A DNA stretch of 51,505 nt from a virus (IMGVR_UViG_3300035138_000049:1-51505); one strand, 5' to 3'. Shown: positions 25,310 through 32,766, numbered from the stretch's first letter. Notes: generated by a model from the letters alone, not told the origin. Made by a program: numbers and translations.

Positions 25310-26044
25310 ATGGGAGTAGGAATAGGCTCGGCAGAAATCTTTTATGTGCGTCTCAAGGAGCAGGGGAGCGCGCCAGCTACGCCAGCGAGCGGCTACGCGC
25401 AGTTTTACATTACGACCGACCCGCTACTGGCGCTGAAAGACGACGCGGGAAACGCAATCACGTTCGCGTCGGCGCTCGCGCAATTGTCGGACGTCCTGTC
25501 GGCGGCGCAGACCGCCAATTTCGTGCTGGCCGCCGGCGATGGCGCGAGCGGCGGGACGTACCGGGGCCGCGCGCTGGTGGCCGCCGACCTCGCGACCGCG
25601 CTTGCCGAACCGCCCGAAATCGGCGGGACGTCAACCGACGACATCTACGCGACGCTGCTCGGCCTGGGCTCCAGTAGTACGTCCTACTGCTGGATCAAAT
25701 ACAAGGACAGCACAGTGTCGAGTATGTCGGGCGCGACCGCCACGATCGATTTAAATATCCCTGCGAATAGCGTCATCCTGGGCGTTTCGATGAACGTTGA
25801 GGCAGCCATCGCCGACGACGGCGGCGATGACACCTGGTCGAGCGAATTCAACGACGGGGGCACGGTTGTCGCAATCGAAAGCGGCAGCGCGCCCGCGCAA
25901 AACACGAAAGTGATTAAGCCGTTCACGCAGGTCACGGATGCCGAGACCGATATCGTGTTGACGCCGAACGGCGGCAGCTTTACGAGCGGCAGCGTCCGGG
26001 TTGTGGTGGCCTGGTTCCAGATTGACCAGCTACCAAACGCATAA
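25310..26044 (+). CDS. Tail fibre-like protein
   Basis: The 244-residue protein opens with a short attachment-like domain (FYVRLKEQGSAPATPASGYA, then QFYITTDPLLALKDDAGNA), a pattern common at the start of phage fibre proteins. A Gly/Ala-rich linker follows. The C-terminal beta sandwich (ATIDLNIPANSVILGVSMNV to SVRVVVAWFQIDQL) is probably the exposed part. It has one near neighbour on each side with similar composition, suggesting a multi-part fibre. Confidence 0.65.
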   Translation: MGVGIGSAEIFYVRLKEQGSAPATPASGYAQFYITTDPLLALKDDAGNAITFASALAQLSDVLSAAQTANFVLAAGDGASGGTYRGRALVAADLATALAEPPEIGGTSTDDIYATLLGLGSSSTSYCWIKYKDSTVSSMSGATATIDLNIPANSVILGVSMNVEAAIADDGGDDTWSSEFNDGGTVVAIESGSAPAQNTKVIKPFTQVTDAETDIVLTPNGGSFTSGSVRVVVAWFQIDQLPNA

Positions 26045-26055
26045 GGAGGTATGGC

Positions 26056-26406
26056 ATGGGACTGCAAAAAATTGAACTGACACTGACGGCGGCGACCGGC
26101 ACGGCATATACCGACGGGCCAGTATTTGGCTTCGTAGAGTGCATCCGGCTGGAGTATACCGACATCGCCAACGCCACGACCGATGTGACGATCTCCGAGG
26201 AGGGCGACCCGTCGCGCGATATCATGACGATTAGCAACTCCAACACCGATGCTACATATCAGCCGCACGTTTCGATGCAAGACAGCACGGGGAGTGATAC
26301 CGGATTGTATCGGATGCCGTATATCTCAGGCCAACGGCTGAAAATGACAGCGGCGCAATCCGACGCCGGTACGATCACAGCGTATATCAACCTGATCGAG
26401 GTGTAG
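26056..26406 (+). CDS. Small tail-tip beta protein
   Basis: This is a 116-residue beta-rich protein behind a good AAGGAGG site. It contains KIELTLTAATGTAYTDGPV, FVECIRLEYTDI and AGTITAYINLIEV strands with Thr/Ser/Asp-rich loops. It may be a fibre knob or a tail decoration subunit. No family recognised. Confidence 0.6.
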   Translation: MGLQKIELTLTAATGTAYTDGPVFGFVECIRLEYTDIANATTDVTISEEGDPSRDIMTISNSNTDATYQPHVSMQDSTGSDTGLYRMPYISGQRLKMTAAQSDAGTITAYINLIEV

Positions 26407-26408
26407 CA

Positions 26409-27350
26409 GTGGATAGGCGCAGGCGCGCAGCGATCATAGTTGCCGCAATGGGCGGCGGCGTCCCTACACTTTTCCGCGACTTCTTCACCCGCGCAGACGG
26501 CGCGCCTGGTAACGGCTGGTATTCGCCGGACGGTGGGACGATTGCGATTGCGTCAAACGCGCTGGCTATAACGCCGACGTTGGGGGAGGAGCTGCTGCTC
26601 AACGGCGGGTTTGATACTGCCGCCAATTGGTCAATTGGTATTTCGGCGTCTTGGTCAATCGGTTCTGGCGTTGCCAGCTACGATGACGTGACGACGAGCT
26701 ATCTGCAACAAACGGATATTTCTATTGTTTCTGGTGAATGGTTGCAATTTAGGTTTGATGTTAATGCACCAGCTTTAATAAGGCTGGCCTTTTATGGTAA
26801 CAGCGGCTCTATTGACAATGCGTTTATCCCCTACGCAGCTTACAACACTAATTCATATTTCCGCGCGGTTGGAGCAATTCCAAACGCAAATCAACTGCGA
26901 ATTTATGCGGACAACGGTGAGGGAGACGGTGAGATTGACAATGTGAGCCTTAAAAAAATGAGTGCGCTCTTTGCCCTCCGCGCACAGGCATTCACCAACG
27001 CCTACGCCCAAGCCGCGATTACCCGCACCGCCTACACTCAGGCTGGCATCGCCCACTACGCCGATGCCGATAATTTCGTGATCGCCTACTTCAACGGTGA
27101 CGACAAGGTGAAGCTGGTGAAAAACGTCGCGGGGACGTATACCGAGGTGGGCAGCGCTGACATCACCTATGGTGCGGGGAATGTGCTGAAGCTCAGCCGG
27201 TCAGGGACCACCTATACCGTCACATACGACGACGTGGACGAACTCACCCAGACGATCTCCGATAGCGCGTTCACGTCGGCCAAAACGTGGGGACTGTTCA
27301 GTACCCACAACGGCAATAGCTTCGATGACTACGAATGGGGAAAAAACTGA
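26409..27350 (+). CDS. Tail protein with carbohydrate-binding-like domains, GTG start
   Basis: The 313-residue protein starts at GTG 26409. After a short basic start, residues about 20-55 (FRDFFTRADGAPGNGWYSPD) open a concanavalin-like jelly roll that resumes at about 185-313 (HYADADNFVIAYFNGDDKVK, STHNGNSFDDYEWGKN). Between them, residues about 62-175 form a second beta domain (ELLLNGGFDTAANWSIG start, IRIY-like and IDNVSLK end) typical of CBM4/9-like modules. That insert is visibly richer in A and T than its flanks (about 26600-26960), suggesting recent domain gain. A role in sugar binding at the host surface is likely. Confidence 0.7.
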   Translation: MDRRRRAAIIVAAMGGGVPTLFRDFFTRADGAPGNGWYSPDGGTIAIASNALAITPTLGEELLLNGGFDTAANWSIGISASWSIGSGVASYDDVTTSYLQQTDISIVSGEWLQFRFDVNAPALIRLAFYGNSGSIDNAFIPYAAYNTNSYFRAVGAIPNANQLRIYADNGEGDGEIDNVSLKKMSALFALRAQAFTNAYAQAAITRTAYTQAGIAHYADADNFVIAYFNGDDKVKLVKNVAGTYTEVGSADITYGAGNVLKLSRSGTTYTVTYDDVDELTQTISDSAFTSAKTWGLFSTHNGNSFDDYEWGKN

Positions 27351-27589
27351 TGGCAAAAGCGCGCTTTGTAGTGAAATTCGACGCCTCCGCTGGGCGACCA
27401 ACGCTGCCAACGCAGGAAACGCACGGGTTCACGGTAGACGGTCACGGCGTCGATGGGTACGGGTGGGTTACGTGCAGCTACACGCCGCCCTTCGAGAGCG
27501 ACTCGTGCGTGATTCTCGTGAACACGACCGAGGAAGTCATTCTGGGCATGATTGCGCACGACGATTTTGGATTTATTGAGGAGTCCTGA
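27350..27589 (+). CDS. Small hypothetical tail-region protein
   Basis: This 79-residue protein's ATG at 27350 overlaps the preceding TGA. It is beta-rich (KARFVVKFDASAGRPTLP, YGWVTCSYTPPFESDSCVIL, EEVILGMIAHDDFGF) with one Cys pair about 15 residues apart. No family recognised. It is co-transcribed with the tail genes. Confidence 0.6.
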   Translation: MAKARFVVKFDASAGRPTLPTQETHGFTVDGHGVDGYGWVTCSYTPPFESDSCVILVNTTEEVILGMIAHDDFGFIEES

Positions 27590-27591
27590 AA

Positions 27592-27822
27592 ATGTCTCAC
27601 GTGAATCTTGACGGGGAGGTCAAAAAGGTGGACTTGCCATTCACCGCCGCCGAGCGCGCGAAAATGGTGACATTTCTCATCAGCATGGGGTACACCGGCT
27701 TAGATATAGCCGCCGTAGCAAGCTCTGGATCGCGCGAGGCGTTCGCGGCGGCGATCTACGACCTGCACGCCGACGGCGCGACGGCCACCGACATACAGGC
27801 CGCGAACGTGGGCGGTAAGTAG
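27592..27822 (+). CDS. Small hypothetical protein
   Basis: This is a 76-residue protein two bases after the previous stop. A strand (HVNLDGEVKKVDLPF) is followed by helices (AAERAKMVTFLISMGYTGLD, SREAFAAAIYDLHADGATA). The second half resembles short helical DNA-binding or UBA-like bundles, but nothing is diagnostic. It is the last gene before a strong hairpin that ends the tail block. Confidence 0.6.
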   Translation: MSHVNLDGEVKKVDLPFTAAERAKMVTFLISMGYTGLDIAAVASSGSREAFAAAIYDLHADGATATDIQAANVGGK

Positions 27823-27830
27823 GCGGAAAC

Positions 27831-27854
27831 GGGCCGGCGGTCACACGCCGGCCC
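27831..27854 (+). terminator. Strong hairpin at end of tail block
   Basis: GGGCCGGCG (27831-27839) pairs perfectly with CGCCGGCCC (27846-27854) around a six-base loop. Only TGATTAAAC follows, so it is not a textbook T-run terminator. It may slow transcription or protect the 3' end of the late mRNA. Confidence 0.5.
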
Positions 27855-27892
27855 TGATTAAACAACGAAAAGGCGACGCCAGGGACTAAAAC

Positions 27893-28411
27893 ATGGAGAC
27901 GATCACGGCATTTCGCATTCTCAACTACCTAACCGAACACAAGTCGGCGCCACACTCGACGCTGGCAGCCGCGCTTGACATTTCGCAGCACGAATTGCTG
28001 CGGGCCACCGAGTGGCTGTCGTCGGAGGACCTGGTAGCCGACCGGGGCGACCACCTCACGATATCGCCGCATGGCGAACTGGCGGGTCGCATCATGAACC
28101 CGAAAAATCTCGCACCGCCGACCGACGACCCGATGCAGGCGTGGATCGCGCAGCAAACGTTCGCGCTGCGTGTCGATTTCGCCCAGGTAGCCGTGAAGCT
28201 CGACGAGGTGCGGGCTGACCAGCAGCGGCTCGACGAGCAGGTCGAGCACCACAATGTCGTCCTGTTCGGCAACGGCAAGGAGGGTGAGCGCATCGGCGTG
28301 GTAGCAAAGTTGCGTTTGATGACCTACGTTCAGGCCGGCACGCTCGCGGCCGTGATCCTACTGACGGTGCTGGTCGTGGTGCTGTTCATAGTGGCGGGGG
28401 GTGCAGTGTAA
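27893..28411 (+). CDS. Winged-helix protein with coiled coil and C-terminal membrane anchor
   Basis: The 172-residue protein has an N-terminal winged-helix-like domain (residues about 3-62: RILNYLTEHKSAPHSTLAAA, then LDISQHELLRATEWLSSEDL and a HLTISPHG wing). A helical coiled coil follows (VKLDEVRADQQRLDEQVEHH). The end is one hydrophobic transmembrane segment (AGTLAAVILLTVLVVVLFIV). It starts the membrane-protein cassette and overlaps the next gene by TAATG. Coiled coil plus C-terminal anchor is common in phage holin-associated proteins, but a DNA-binding-type head domain is unusual there. It may be a membrane-tethered regulator. Confidence 0.65.
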   Translation: METITAFRILNYLTEHKSAPHSTLAAALDISQHELLRATEWLSSEDLVADRGDHLTISPHGELAGRIMNPKNLAPPTDDPMQAWIAQQTFALRVDFAQVAVKLDEVRADQQRLDEQVEHHNVVLFGNGKEGERIGVVAKLRLMTYVQAGTLAAVILLTVLVVVLFIVAGGAV

Positions 28412-28515
28412 TGGAACTGCTCTGCGGCGGTTTTGCAATATTTGTGTTTGCCGTGTCGTTTCTGATCGCCCGACATTTCGCCATGAAAAATGGCGATGAC
28501 AATAAGGAGAATTGA
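28411..28515 (+). CDS. 34-residue single-span membrane peptide (holin-like?)
   Basis: The ATG at 28411 overlaps the previous stop (TAATG). The peptide has one transmembrane segment (CGGFAIFVFAVSFLIA) followed by a charged tail (RHFAMKNGDDNKEN). Its end holds the AAGGAG ribosome site for the next gene. Its size, topology and location in a cluster of membrane proteins before the late terminator suggest a lysis or antiholin role. Confidence 0.55.
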   Translation: MELLCGGFAIFVFAVSFLIARHFAMKNGDDNKEN

Positions 28516-28516
28516 G

Positions 28517-29173
28517 ATGTTCAACTACAAATCAAAATACCCGCTGGTCCTTGCGCTGGTCGTGGTCGTGCTGCTGCTCGCGCTGCCGGAGGTCGGCGCG
28601 CTGGCCCAGGAGGAATGCACGGGCACCGTCGCCGTCGAGGGCGACCTGGCCGTCGGCGTCTACGAGGTGCCCAGCGCCGTGCAAGGGCCGCCGGCGTTCG
28701 CGCTCCAGAGCGGCGACGAACTGACCGTACTCAACCGCCTGGGCGACTGGCTGCTCGTCGAGTACGGCGACCAGGCCGGTTACGTGCGCGCCGAGGCCGT
28801 CGCGGTGCCCGATACATGCGCGCTTCCCGGCGATGAACTACCGCCGTATCTCCAGCAGCTCGTCGTGGTCGGCATCGTGCTGCTGGGCAGCACCGCCGCC
28901 GGGCCGATCATCACGTACATCACGCAGATCGCCAAGCTAATACTAGGCGCGTTTGGTGTCACCGGTTACGGCGGCAAGATCGCGCTAATCATCGGCGTGG
29001 TCTTCGTGCAGGTCGTTATCGGCGCCAACGTGCTGGGCGTGCAGAATGCGCTTACGGGTGAGTTCGAAACCGCCGCGCGCATCCTGGGCAATATCCTGGC
29101 GCTGCTGGCGTCGCTGGTGGTCTACGGGCCGCTGAAGAAGGCCGGGGTGATGCCTGGCGCGAAACCTGAGTAA
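28517..29173 (+). CDS. Secreted SH3-like domain fused to a multi-span membrane domain
   Basis: The 218-residue protein has an N-terminal signal or anchor (YPLVLALVVVVLLLALPEVG). A bacterial SH3-like domain follows (about 35-95: DLAVGVYEVPSAVQGPP to WLLVEYGDQAGYVRAEAV). The C-terminal half has about three hydrophobic segments (QQLVVVGIVLLGSTAAGPII, KIALIIGVVFVQVVIGANV, ILGNILALLASLVVYGPL). Bacterial SH3 domains often bind cell walls. A wall-binding domain tied to a holin-like membrane domain is unusual and could concentrate lysis at the wall. ATG 28517 follows AAGGAG. Confidence 0.65.
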   Translation: MFNYKSKYPLVLALVVVVLLLALPEVGALAQEECTGTVAVEGDLAVGVYEVPSAVQGPPAFALQSGDELTVLNRLGDWLLVEYGDQAGYVRAEAVAVPDTCALPGDELPPYLQQLVVVGIVLLGSTAAGPIITYITQIAKLILGAFGVTGYGGKIALIIGVVFVQVVIGANVLGVQNALTGEFETAARILGNILALLASLVVYGPLKKAGVMPGAKPE

Positions 29174-29179
29174 CGATGT

Positions 29180-29204
29180 GGTCGGGCGATGCCCGACCTT
29201 AATA
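29180..29204 (+). terminator. Hairpin terminator after membrane cassette
   Basis: GGTCGGGC (29180-29187) pairs with GCCCGACC (29191-29198) over a three-base loop, followed by TTAATAT. A moderate rho-independent terminator or stem before the next gene's start at 29221. Confidence 0.55.
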
Positions 29205-29220
29205 TAACCGGGGTAATAAA

Positions 29221-29760
29221 ATGTCCTACGATCATTCGACTCATCCCGACGGTGAGACATGGCCGCAAAACGTACCGCTCCTGCCGTTCACGCCGGAGCT
29301 TGTGAAGCGCGCCGAACTATACCGCGACCCGCTGGCGACACAGCCCGACGTCGTGCTCAAACCCGGCGAACCTGCTTTGTCGGCGCTGTTCGCCATGCGC
29401 GGGGACCACAGAAGCGGGCCGCGTTTTTTCTGGCCGCTCGACGAGGAGAGCGGTAGCTACTACAGCGGCGACGGCACGCAGAACCTGCCATACGAGCCGG
29501 TCGATTTCTATCTGAGCGTAGAACTCAAGACCGGTGATGCCTGGGAGTTCTGGTTCAGGCGCAGGCCCGCAACCGACCCGGTCCCGGCGCAGTACGACGA
29601 GGACGGCAGCGTGACCGTGCCCGGCGTGGCCGCGCAGGAGCCAGTGGAATACTGCCTCAGACGCGACCGCAAGCCGGCGCGCGGCGAGGGCCGCGAGCAC
29701 CACGTCAATGTATTCGACAACGTGCGTGGGCTGGACGCGGTCGAGGCGCTGCTGGAATGA
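29221..29760 (+). CDS. Hypothetical protein at end of late operon
   Basis: This is a 179-residue protein with no recognised family. It is rich in Trp, Tyr, Pro and charged residues (HPDGETWPQNVPLLPFTPEL, GPRFFWPLDEESGSYYSGD, FYLSVELKTGDAWEFWFRR). It looks soluble and beta-rich. It lies after a hairpin and before the convergent terminators, possibly separately expressed as a late-operon accessory gene. A lysis or superinfection role cannot be judged. Confidence 0.65.
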   Translation: MSYDHSTHPDGETWPQNVPLLPFTPELVKRAELYRDPLATQPDVVLKPGEPALSALFAMRGDHRSGPRFFWPLDEESGSYYSGDGTQNLPYEPVDFYLSVELKTGDAWEFWFRRRPATDPVPAQYDEDGSVTVPGVAAQEPVEYCLRRDRKPARGEGREHHVNVFDNVRGLDAVEALLE

Positions 29761-29798
29761 GCAAATAGATCACCCGCGTCGCTTCGGTGGCGCGGTGC

Positions 29799-29828
29799 GG
29801 GGCCGGCATTGCCGGCCCCAGTGCTTTT
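29799..29828 (+). terminator. Rho-independent terminator of the rightward late operon
   Basis: GGGGCCGGC (29799-29807) pairs perfectly with GCCGGCCCC (29811-29819) across the loop ATT. The next bases are AGTGCTTTT. It closes the long plus-strand transcription unit. Confidence 0.85.
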
Positions 29829-29838
29829 GCAAGAAAGC

Positions 29839-29866
29839 AAAAAAGGCCCGGTCTTATGACCGGGCC
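29839..29866 (-). terminator. Rho-independent terminator of the leftward operon
   Basis: On the minus strand GGCCCGGTC (29866-29858) pairs with GACCGGGCC (29853-29845) around a four-base loop and is followed by TTTTTT. It lies just after the stop of the 29872 gene and faces the rightward terminator, so convergent transcription is sealed from both sides. Confidence 0.92.
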
Positions 29867-29871
29867 TGAAC

Positions 29872-30363
29872 TTACTTGTTCAAAGTTGCTGGTTCATCAT
29901 GTGCCGTTGGGTAGTGCGGGCCAACGGCTAGACGCCGCAAGCCCTCGCGCCTGCGCCCACTCCACTCAACATCCTGGCGTTGACGCAAGGCGCTAACTTC
30001 TCGTTGCGACAACTGGATACTTCCATTGCCATCGGTGGCGCGGTGTCCCAACCTACGACAATCGTCTTCTGTGGCACCTGGGACAAAGCCGGTGCCATCC
30101 TCTCGGACAAACACAAAGCCGCGCCAGGGAAGATGGTAGTAGTAGGTATCACTGCACCAGCCCGGTACCATTGCTGAGTACTTGCGATCAAGGTGGCCGG
30201 CCTTGTAGAGTCGTTCCAATACAAACCCAGCTTCTGCCTCGCCGGCAACACTTGGGTCATGCTCGCGGAGTACATAGTACGCTCCGCTAGGGTCCATGAA
30301 GCCCTGCGGCCACGTCCCCCCAAGCCTCTCAGTGATGATGCTTAGAAGTTCTTCGTCTGTCAT
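29872..30363 (-). CDS. Hypothetical protein
   Basis: This is a 163-residue protein, the last gene of the leftward region. It starts with a helix (TDEELLSIITERLGGTWPQG) and continues with DPSGAYYVLREHDPS, a helix EAEAGFVLERLYKAGHLDRK, and Tyr/Trp-rich strands (TYYYHLPWRGFVFVREDG). The last 60 residues are Arg/Gln-rich. Upstream lies a 40-bp element repeated at 38389, which supplies its AAAGG ribosome site. No family recognised. Confidence 0.65.
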   Translation of the reverse strand: MTDEELLSIITERLGGTWPQGFMDPSGAYYVLREHDPSVAGEAEAGFVLERLYKAGHLDRKYSAMVPGWCSDTYYYHLPWRGFVFVREDGTGFVPGATEDDCRRLGHRATDGNGSIQLSQREVSALRQRQDVEWSGRRREGLRRLAVGPHYPTAHDEPATLNK

Positions 30364-30372
30364 TGTTTTTCG

Positions 30373-30412
30373 CCTTTCGCCCCGCAGGGCAACTCAACAC
30401 TAGTCTACTTAT
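30373..30412 (-). repeat. Intercistronic repeat element, copy 1
   Basis: About 40 bases nearly identical to 38389-38428. On the minus strand the element contains the TAG stop of the upstream gene, the palindrome ACTAGT, GTTGAGTTGCCC, a short GC stem (CCC/GGG) and GCGAAAGG, which acts as the ribosome site of the next gene. The core is conserved although the flanking genes are unrelated, pointing to an RNA or DNA function. Confidence 0.75.
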
Positions 30413-30719
30413 CTTCATGGGCCGTCTTCACGCCCGGCGTGTGATAGCGCGGCTCATTCAGCCACGCCTCGAATGCTTCGCGCGCAAACGCCCAGGTCTT
30501 GCCGACCTGCCGCGCGCCCTCGATGTACCCCAGTCTGCACGCCCGCCGGATGTTGCGGGCGTGCGGTGCGTCTGGGTACTGCTCGCTCGCCTTGGTTACG
30601 GTTAATTCGTCCATATGGCGCTGAATGTTCTCCCAAACCGGGCGATCAACCGACCATTCATCCTCAAGGCCGATTGACACAGCATAGGTTTCTGCGCCAG
30701 GATAGTCTTTTATCATCAT
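30405..30719 (-). CDS. Excisionase-type helix-turn-helix protein
   Basis: This 104-residue protein's ATG at 30719 has AAGGAG six bases upstream. The N-terminal part is acidic (SIGLEDEWSVDRPVWENIQR). The C-terminal part, ARNIRRACRLGYIEGARQVG then KTWAFAREAFEAWL, is a MerR/excisionase-like helix-turn-helix in which the 'tWafpreaFeaWL' helix follows the recognition helix. Such proteins act as recombination directionality factors or small regulators. It is about 3.5 kb from the integrase and on the same strand. Excisionase is possible but unproven. Confidence 0.6.
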   Translation of the reverse strand: MMIKDYPGAETYAVSIGLEDEWSVDRPVWENIQRHMDELTVTKASEQYPDAPHARNIRRACRLGYIEGARQVGKTWAFAREAFEAWLNEPRYHTPGVKTAHEDK

Positions 30720-30883
30720 CCTGCTCCTTACTAGCCCTTGCGGGCGCCTCGCTCTATGCGGGCCGGCGGGGAGTTGCACCCCTTGCGCATCCCTGCGCAC
30801 CATCGCCATACTCTGGCAGCCCAGATGTGCCGGTTTTACCGACCGGCGCGGTTGCACCCCCACCGAAGTGGGGAAAGACTTTC
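30720..30883 (-). other. 164-bp untranslated leader with hairpins
   Basis: No gene seen. On the minus strand the segment holds CCCCAC-TTCG-GTGGGG, a six-pair stem with a UUCG-type loop. The heptamer GGTGCAA occurs twice near GC stems, and a TAAGGAGCAGG ribosome site comes at its end. It may be a structured leader for the excisionase-like gene. No good promoter was found. Confidence 0.5.
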
Positions 30884-31210
30884 TTACTTATAGATGCGCT
30901 CAAGTTCATTTTTCAGGTCTTTGCACATTTCGACGCGGGTAGGATTGGTAATTTCGACTTCATCGCCGGTATCAGGATCAAACTCCTGCCAGTTTCGAAC
31001 GGCCCAATCTGCTGCATCATTGATGGCGTCGTCAAGTGACAGTTCGCCAGCCTCAATAACACTCATGGGCAACTCAATTTCGTTTGCCCACTGCCGCGTG
31101 AAATTGTACCATTCCGTTATCCAGTTTCCGTCATTTGACACCAAATTGATATCAATGACCCGACTTCCGTCCTCGCGCACATCCATTAATCGTTTGGCGC
31201 TCATTTCCAT
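30884..31210 (-). CDS. Hypothetical protein (module A)
   Basis: This 108-residue acidic protein starts at ATG 31210 behind GAAGGAG. It is mixed alpha/beta (RVIDINLVSNDGNWITEW, FTRQWANEIELPMSVIEAG, DDAINDAADWAVRNWQEFDP) and ends with a helix (EMCKDLKNELERIYK). It is the only gene after the strong promoter at 31387-31415, with a leader of about 170 bases. No family recognised. Confidence 0.65.
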   Translation of the reverse strand: MEMSAKRLMDVREDGSRVIDINLVSNDGNWITEWYNFTRQWANEIELPMSVIEAGELSLDDAINDAADWAVRNWQEFDPDTGDEVEITNPTRVEMCKDLKNELERIYK

Positions 31211-31386
31211 ATCTCCTTCTGCTATTGGCCTGCCTCATCAGTGCGTGGGCTGCCATCCCACAACGACCGTCTCCGGTTTCGCCTCTACTTTGGTGGTCCT
31301 GTTTGCCAGGCTTTCGCGGTGTGTTCCGCGTGTCTCCGGTTGTTTGGCGGTTCGAGCGCCCCGGTGTTTTTTGCTGTTGTGACTAT

Positions 31387-31415
31387 ATTATATCCCATAT
31401 CGGCTATAATGTCAA
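31387..31415 (-). promoter_or_regulatory. Consensus sigma70 promoter of module A
   Basis: On the minus strand TTGACA (31415-31410), 17 bases, then TATAAT (31392-31387): a perfect consensus. It lies about 175 bases upstream of the 31210 start. A CCCCC-TAAAAAA-GGGG element lies just upstream. Confidence 0.9.
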
Positions 31416-31431
31416 GTACCAAATAGTGAAA

Positions 31432-31456
31432 TCCACCCCCTAAAAAATGGGGGGGG
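31432..31456. repeat. Module-boundary element 1 (C-run / TAAAAA / G-run inverted repeat)
   Basis: CCCCC-TAAAAAAT-GGGG lies between the terminator at 31471-31501 and the promoter at 31387-31415. The same pattern occurs at 32749 and 33821, each directly upstream of a consensus minus-strand promoter. The T-tract sits inside the loop on the minus strand, so it is not a standard terminator there. Confidence 0.65.
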
Positions 31457-31470
31457 GAGAGGGCTACCCG

Positions 31471-31501
31471 AATAAAAGAAGCCCGGTGGTGAGCCGGGCT
31501 T
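31471..31501 (-). terminator. Rho-independent terminator of module B
   Basis: Minus strand AAGCCCGG (31501-31494) pairs with CCGGGCTT (31486-31479) and is followed by CTTTTATT. It lies about 30 bases after the stop of the 31532 gene. Confidence 0.88.
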
Positions 31502-31531
31502 AGTGGTTTGGTTGTGGGGTTGGTGGTGTGG

Positions 31532-32137
31532 TTACGCCACCTCCAGCACCGGGTTGCCCGCTGCGTCTGCCAAGATAACGTCACCGGATTCACCTCGGTG
31601 CGTGTAGGCAGTCATGCCATCTGTGTTGTATCCGATGTTTTCCAGATCGTGGCGCAGGTCGCTGAGTGTAGTGAGTTCCTCGTCGCTTCCCCATACGTCG
31701 CCAACGTACTTGATCTGGAAATTGCCGCCGTGCGTCTCAATCAGCCTGTCCAATGCGGTCAATTCGTACACTTCGTATTCCTCCTGTTTGTTCTGACTCA
31801 TATATGAACGAAAGCTAATTGCTGGAAATACCCACGCTCGCCCGCGCTTCTTCGCGCCGTCAATCAGCGGCGCCCAGCGGCGGACGGTGGAAACCGGCAC
31901 GCCGTACTCTTTCGCTGCCTCACTGACAGTTATCCAGCGCCAGCCAAGAGCCTCGTTGAAGCGGTGAAGGTCGTCGCCGAACACTTCACCGTTAATAGCG
32001 TCCTTGAAGGCTTGCAGATCGTCAGCATCGCCAATCAGAAAACCGTGCTCGTTGCCGTCCGTAACGGCGAACCATATCTCAGGCTCGCCGTCGTCGTTGG
32101 TCATTGCAATACGGTGTAGCTGAAATTTTGTTTTCAT
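31532..32137 (-). CDS. MerR/HTH_17-type DNA-binding protein (module B)
   Basis: This 201-residue protein has a central helix-turn-helix at about 68-105: ITVSEAAKEYGVPVSTVRRW, then APLIDGAKKRGRAWVFPAI. This is the excisionase/MerR-like pattern in which a conserved Trp-Val-Phe strand follows the recognition helix. The N-terminal part (FQLHRIAMTNDDGEPEIWFA) and the C-terminal part (ADAAGNPVLEVA) form beta-rich flanks. It is coupled to the upstream gene by TGATG. It may regulate the module's own promoter at 32700, where an inverted repeat is seen. Confidence 0.7.
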   Translation of the reverse strand: MKTKFQLHRIAMTNDDGEPEIWFAVTDGNEHGFLIGDADDLQAFKDAINGEVFGDDLHRFNEALGWRWITVSEAAKEYGVPVSTVRRWAPLIDGAKKRGRAWVFPAISFRSYMSQNKQEEYEVYELTALDRLIETHGGNFQIKYVGDVWGSDEELTTLSDLRHDLENIGYNTDGMTAYTHRGESGDVILADAAGNPVLEVA

Positions 32138-32661
32138 CAGTCCACCTCAAAGACAAGCCGCTTTCCGTGCATGTGCGGATCGGCAACTGCCTTGATCGCC
32201 GCGCTGTAAGCCTTCTGCGTAAATGTATCCGGCGCGTTGTCGCGCCACGCCTGGAAGAGCGCTCGCCGGATATTGATGGCAATTTGGCGTATATTCAGGA
32301 TGCCATTCTCATTTAAAGCGAGTGGCTCGACGCTCGTGACAACCAAGACACTGAGTCTTTCCCAGCCGTTCGGGTGCGGCGACCGGAATTTAAATGAGCC
32401 ATCGTAGTGTGTTGGAAAGTTACCGCTTGTTGCGCGATCTTCCATTTCAAATCGAATTGGCAGTTCTTCTTCGACCGAAAATTGTTCAGTGATCTGGCTC
32501 AAATCGCCGCGAGATATTCGCCAGGCTTTATCCTGACCATCGAAGCGTGCGCCGGCTGCCTTGATTGCGTCTTTCATTTCGCTAAACGTGCCGCCAGTGA
32601 CGGTGTAATAGTGCGGCACAATTTCATCTTTCGCCTGAGTCTTGATCGTTACATAATCCAT
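32137..32661 (-). CDS. Hypothetical protein with a HARP-like N-terminus (module B)
   Basis: This is the 174-residue first gene of module B, 38 bases from the -10 box. Residues about 17-52 (YYTVTGGTFSEMKDAIKAAG then ARFDGQDKAWRIS) resemble the HARP-type pattern 'lka.gArfd...kaWri', found in some DNA-annealing helicases and small phage proteins. The middle is beta-rich (LPIRFEMEDRATSGNFPTHY). The C-terminal part is helical (RQIAINIRRALFQAWRDNAP). Function unknown; nucleic-acid contact is plausible. Confidence 0.6.
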   Translation of the reverse strand: MDYVTIKTQAKDEIVPHYYTVTGGTFSEMKDAIKAAGARFDGQDKAWRISRGDLSQITEQFSVEEELPIRFEMEDRATSGNFPTHYDGSFKFRSPHPNGWERLSVLVVTSVEPLALNENGILNIRQIAINIRRALFQAWRDNAPDTFTQKAYSAAIKAVADPHMHGKRLVFEVD

Positions 32662-32699
32662 CTTTCTAGCTCCTGTATGTACTCAACTTCATTACATAC

Positions 32700-32728
32700 A
32701 GTATAAGCGATATTCGCCCATATGTCAA
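32700..32728 (-). promoter_or_regulatory. Sigma70 promoter of module B with TATTCGC/GCGAATA operator
   Basis: Minus strand TTGACA (32728-32723), 17 bases, TATACT (32705-32700). Inverted repeats TATTCGC (32711-32717) and GCGAATA (32729-32735, plus-strand reading) flank the -35 box, a placement typical of repressor control. Confidence 0.88.
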
Positions 32729-32748
32729 GCGAATACCGCTAACATTCG

Positions 32749-32766
32749 CCCCCTAAAAATTGGGGT
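32749..32766. repeat. Module-boundary element 2
   Basis: CCCCC-TAAAAATT-GGGG, matching the pattern at 31432 and 33821. It sits between the stop of the 32773 gene and the module B promoter. Confidence 0.65.
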
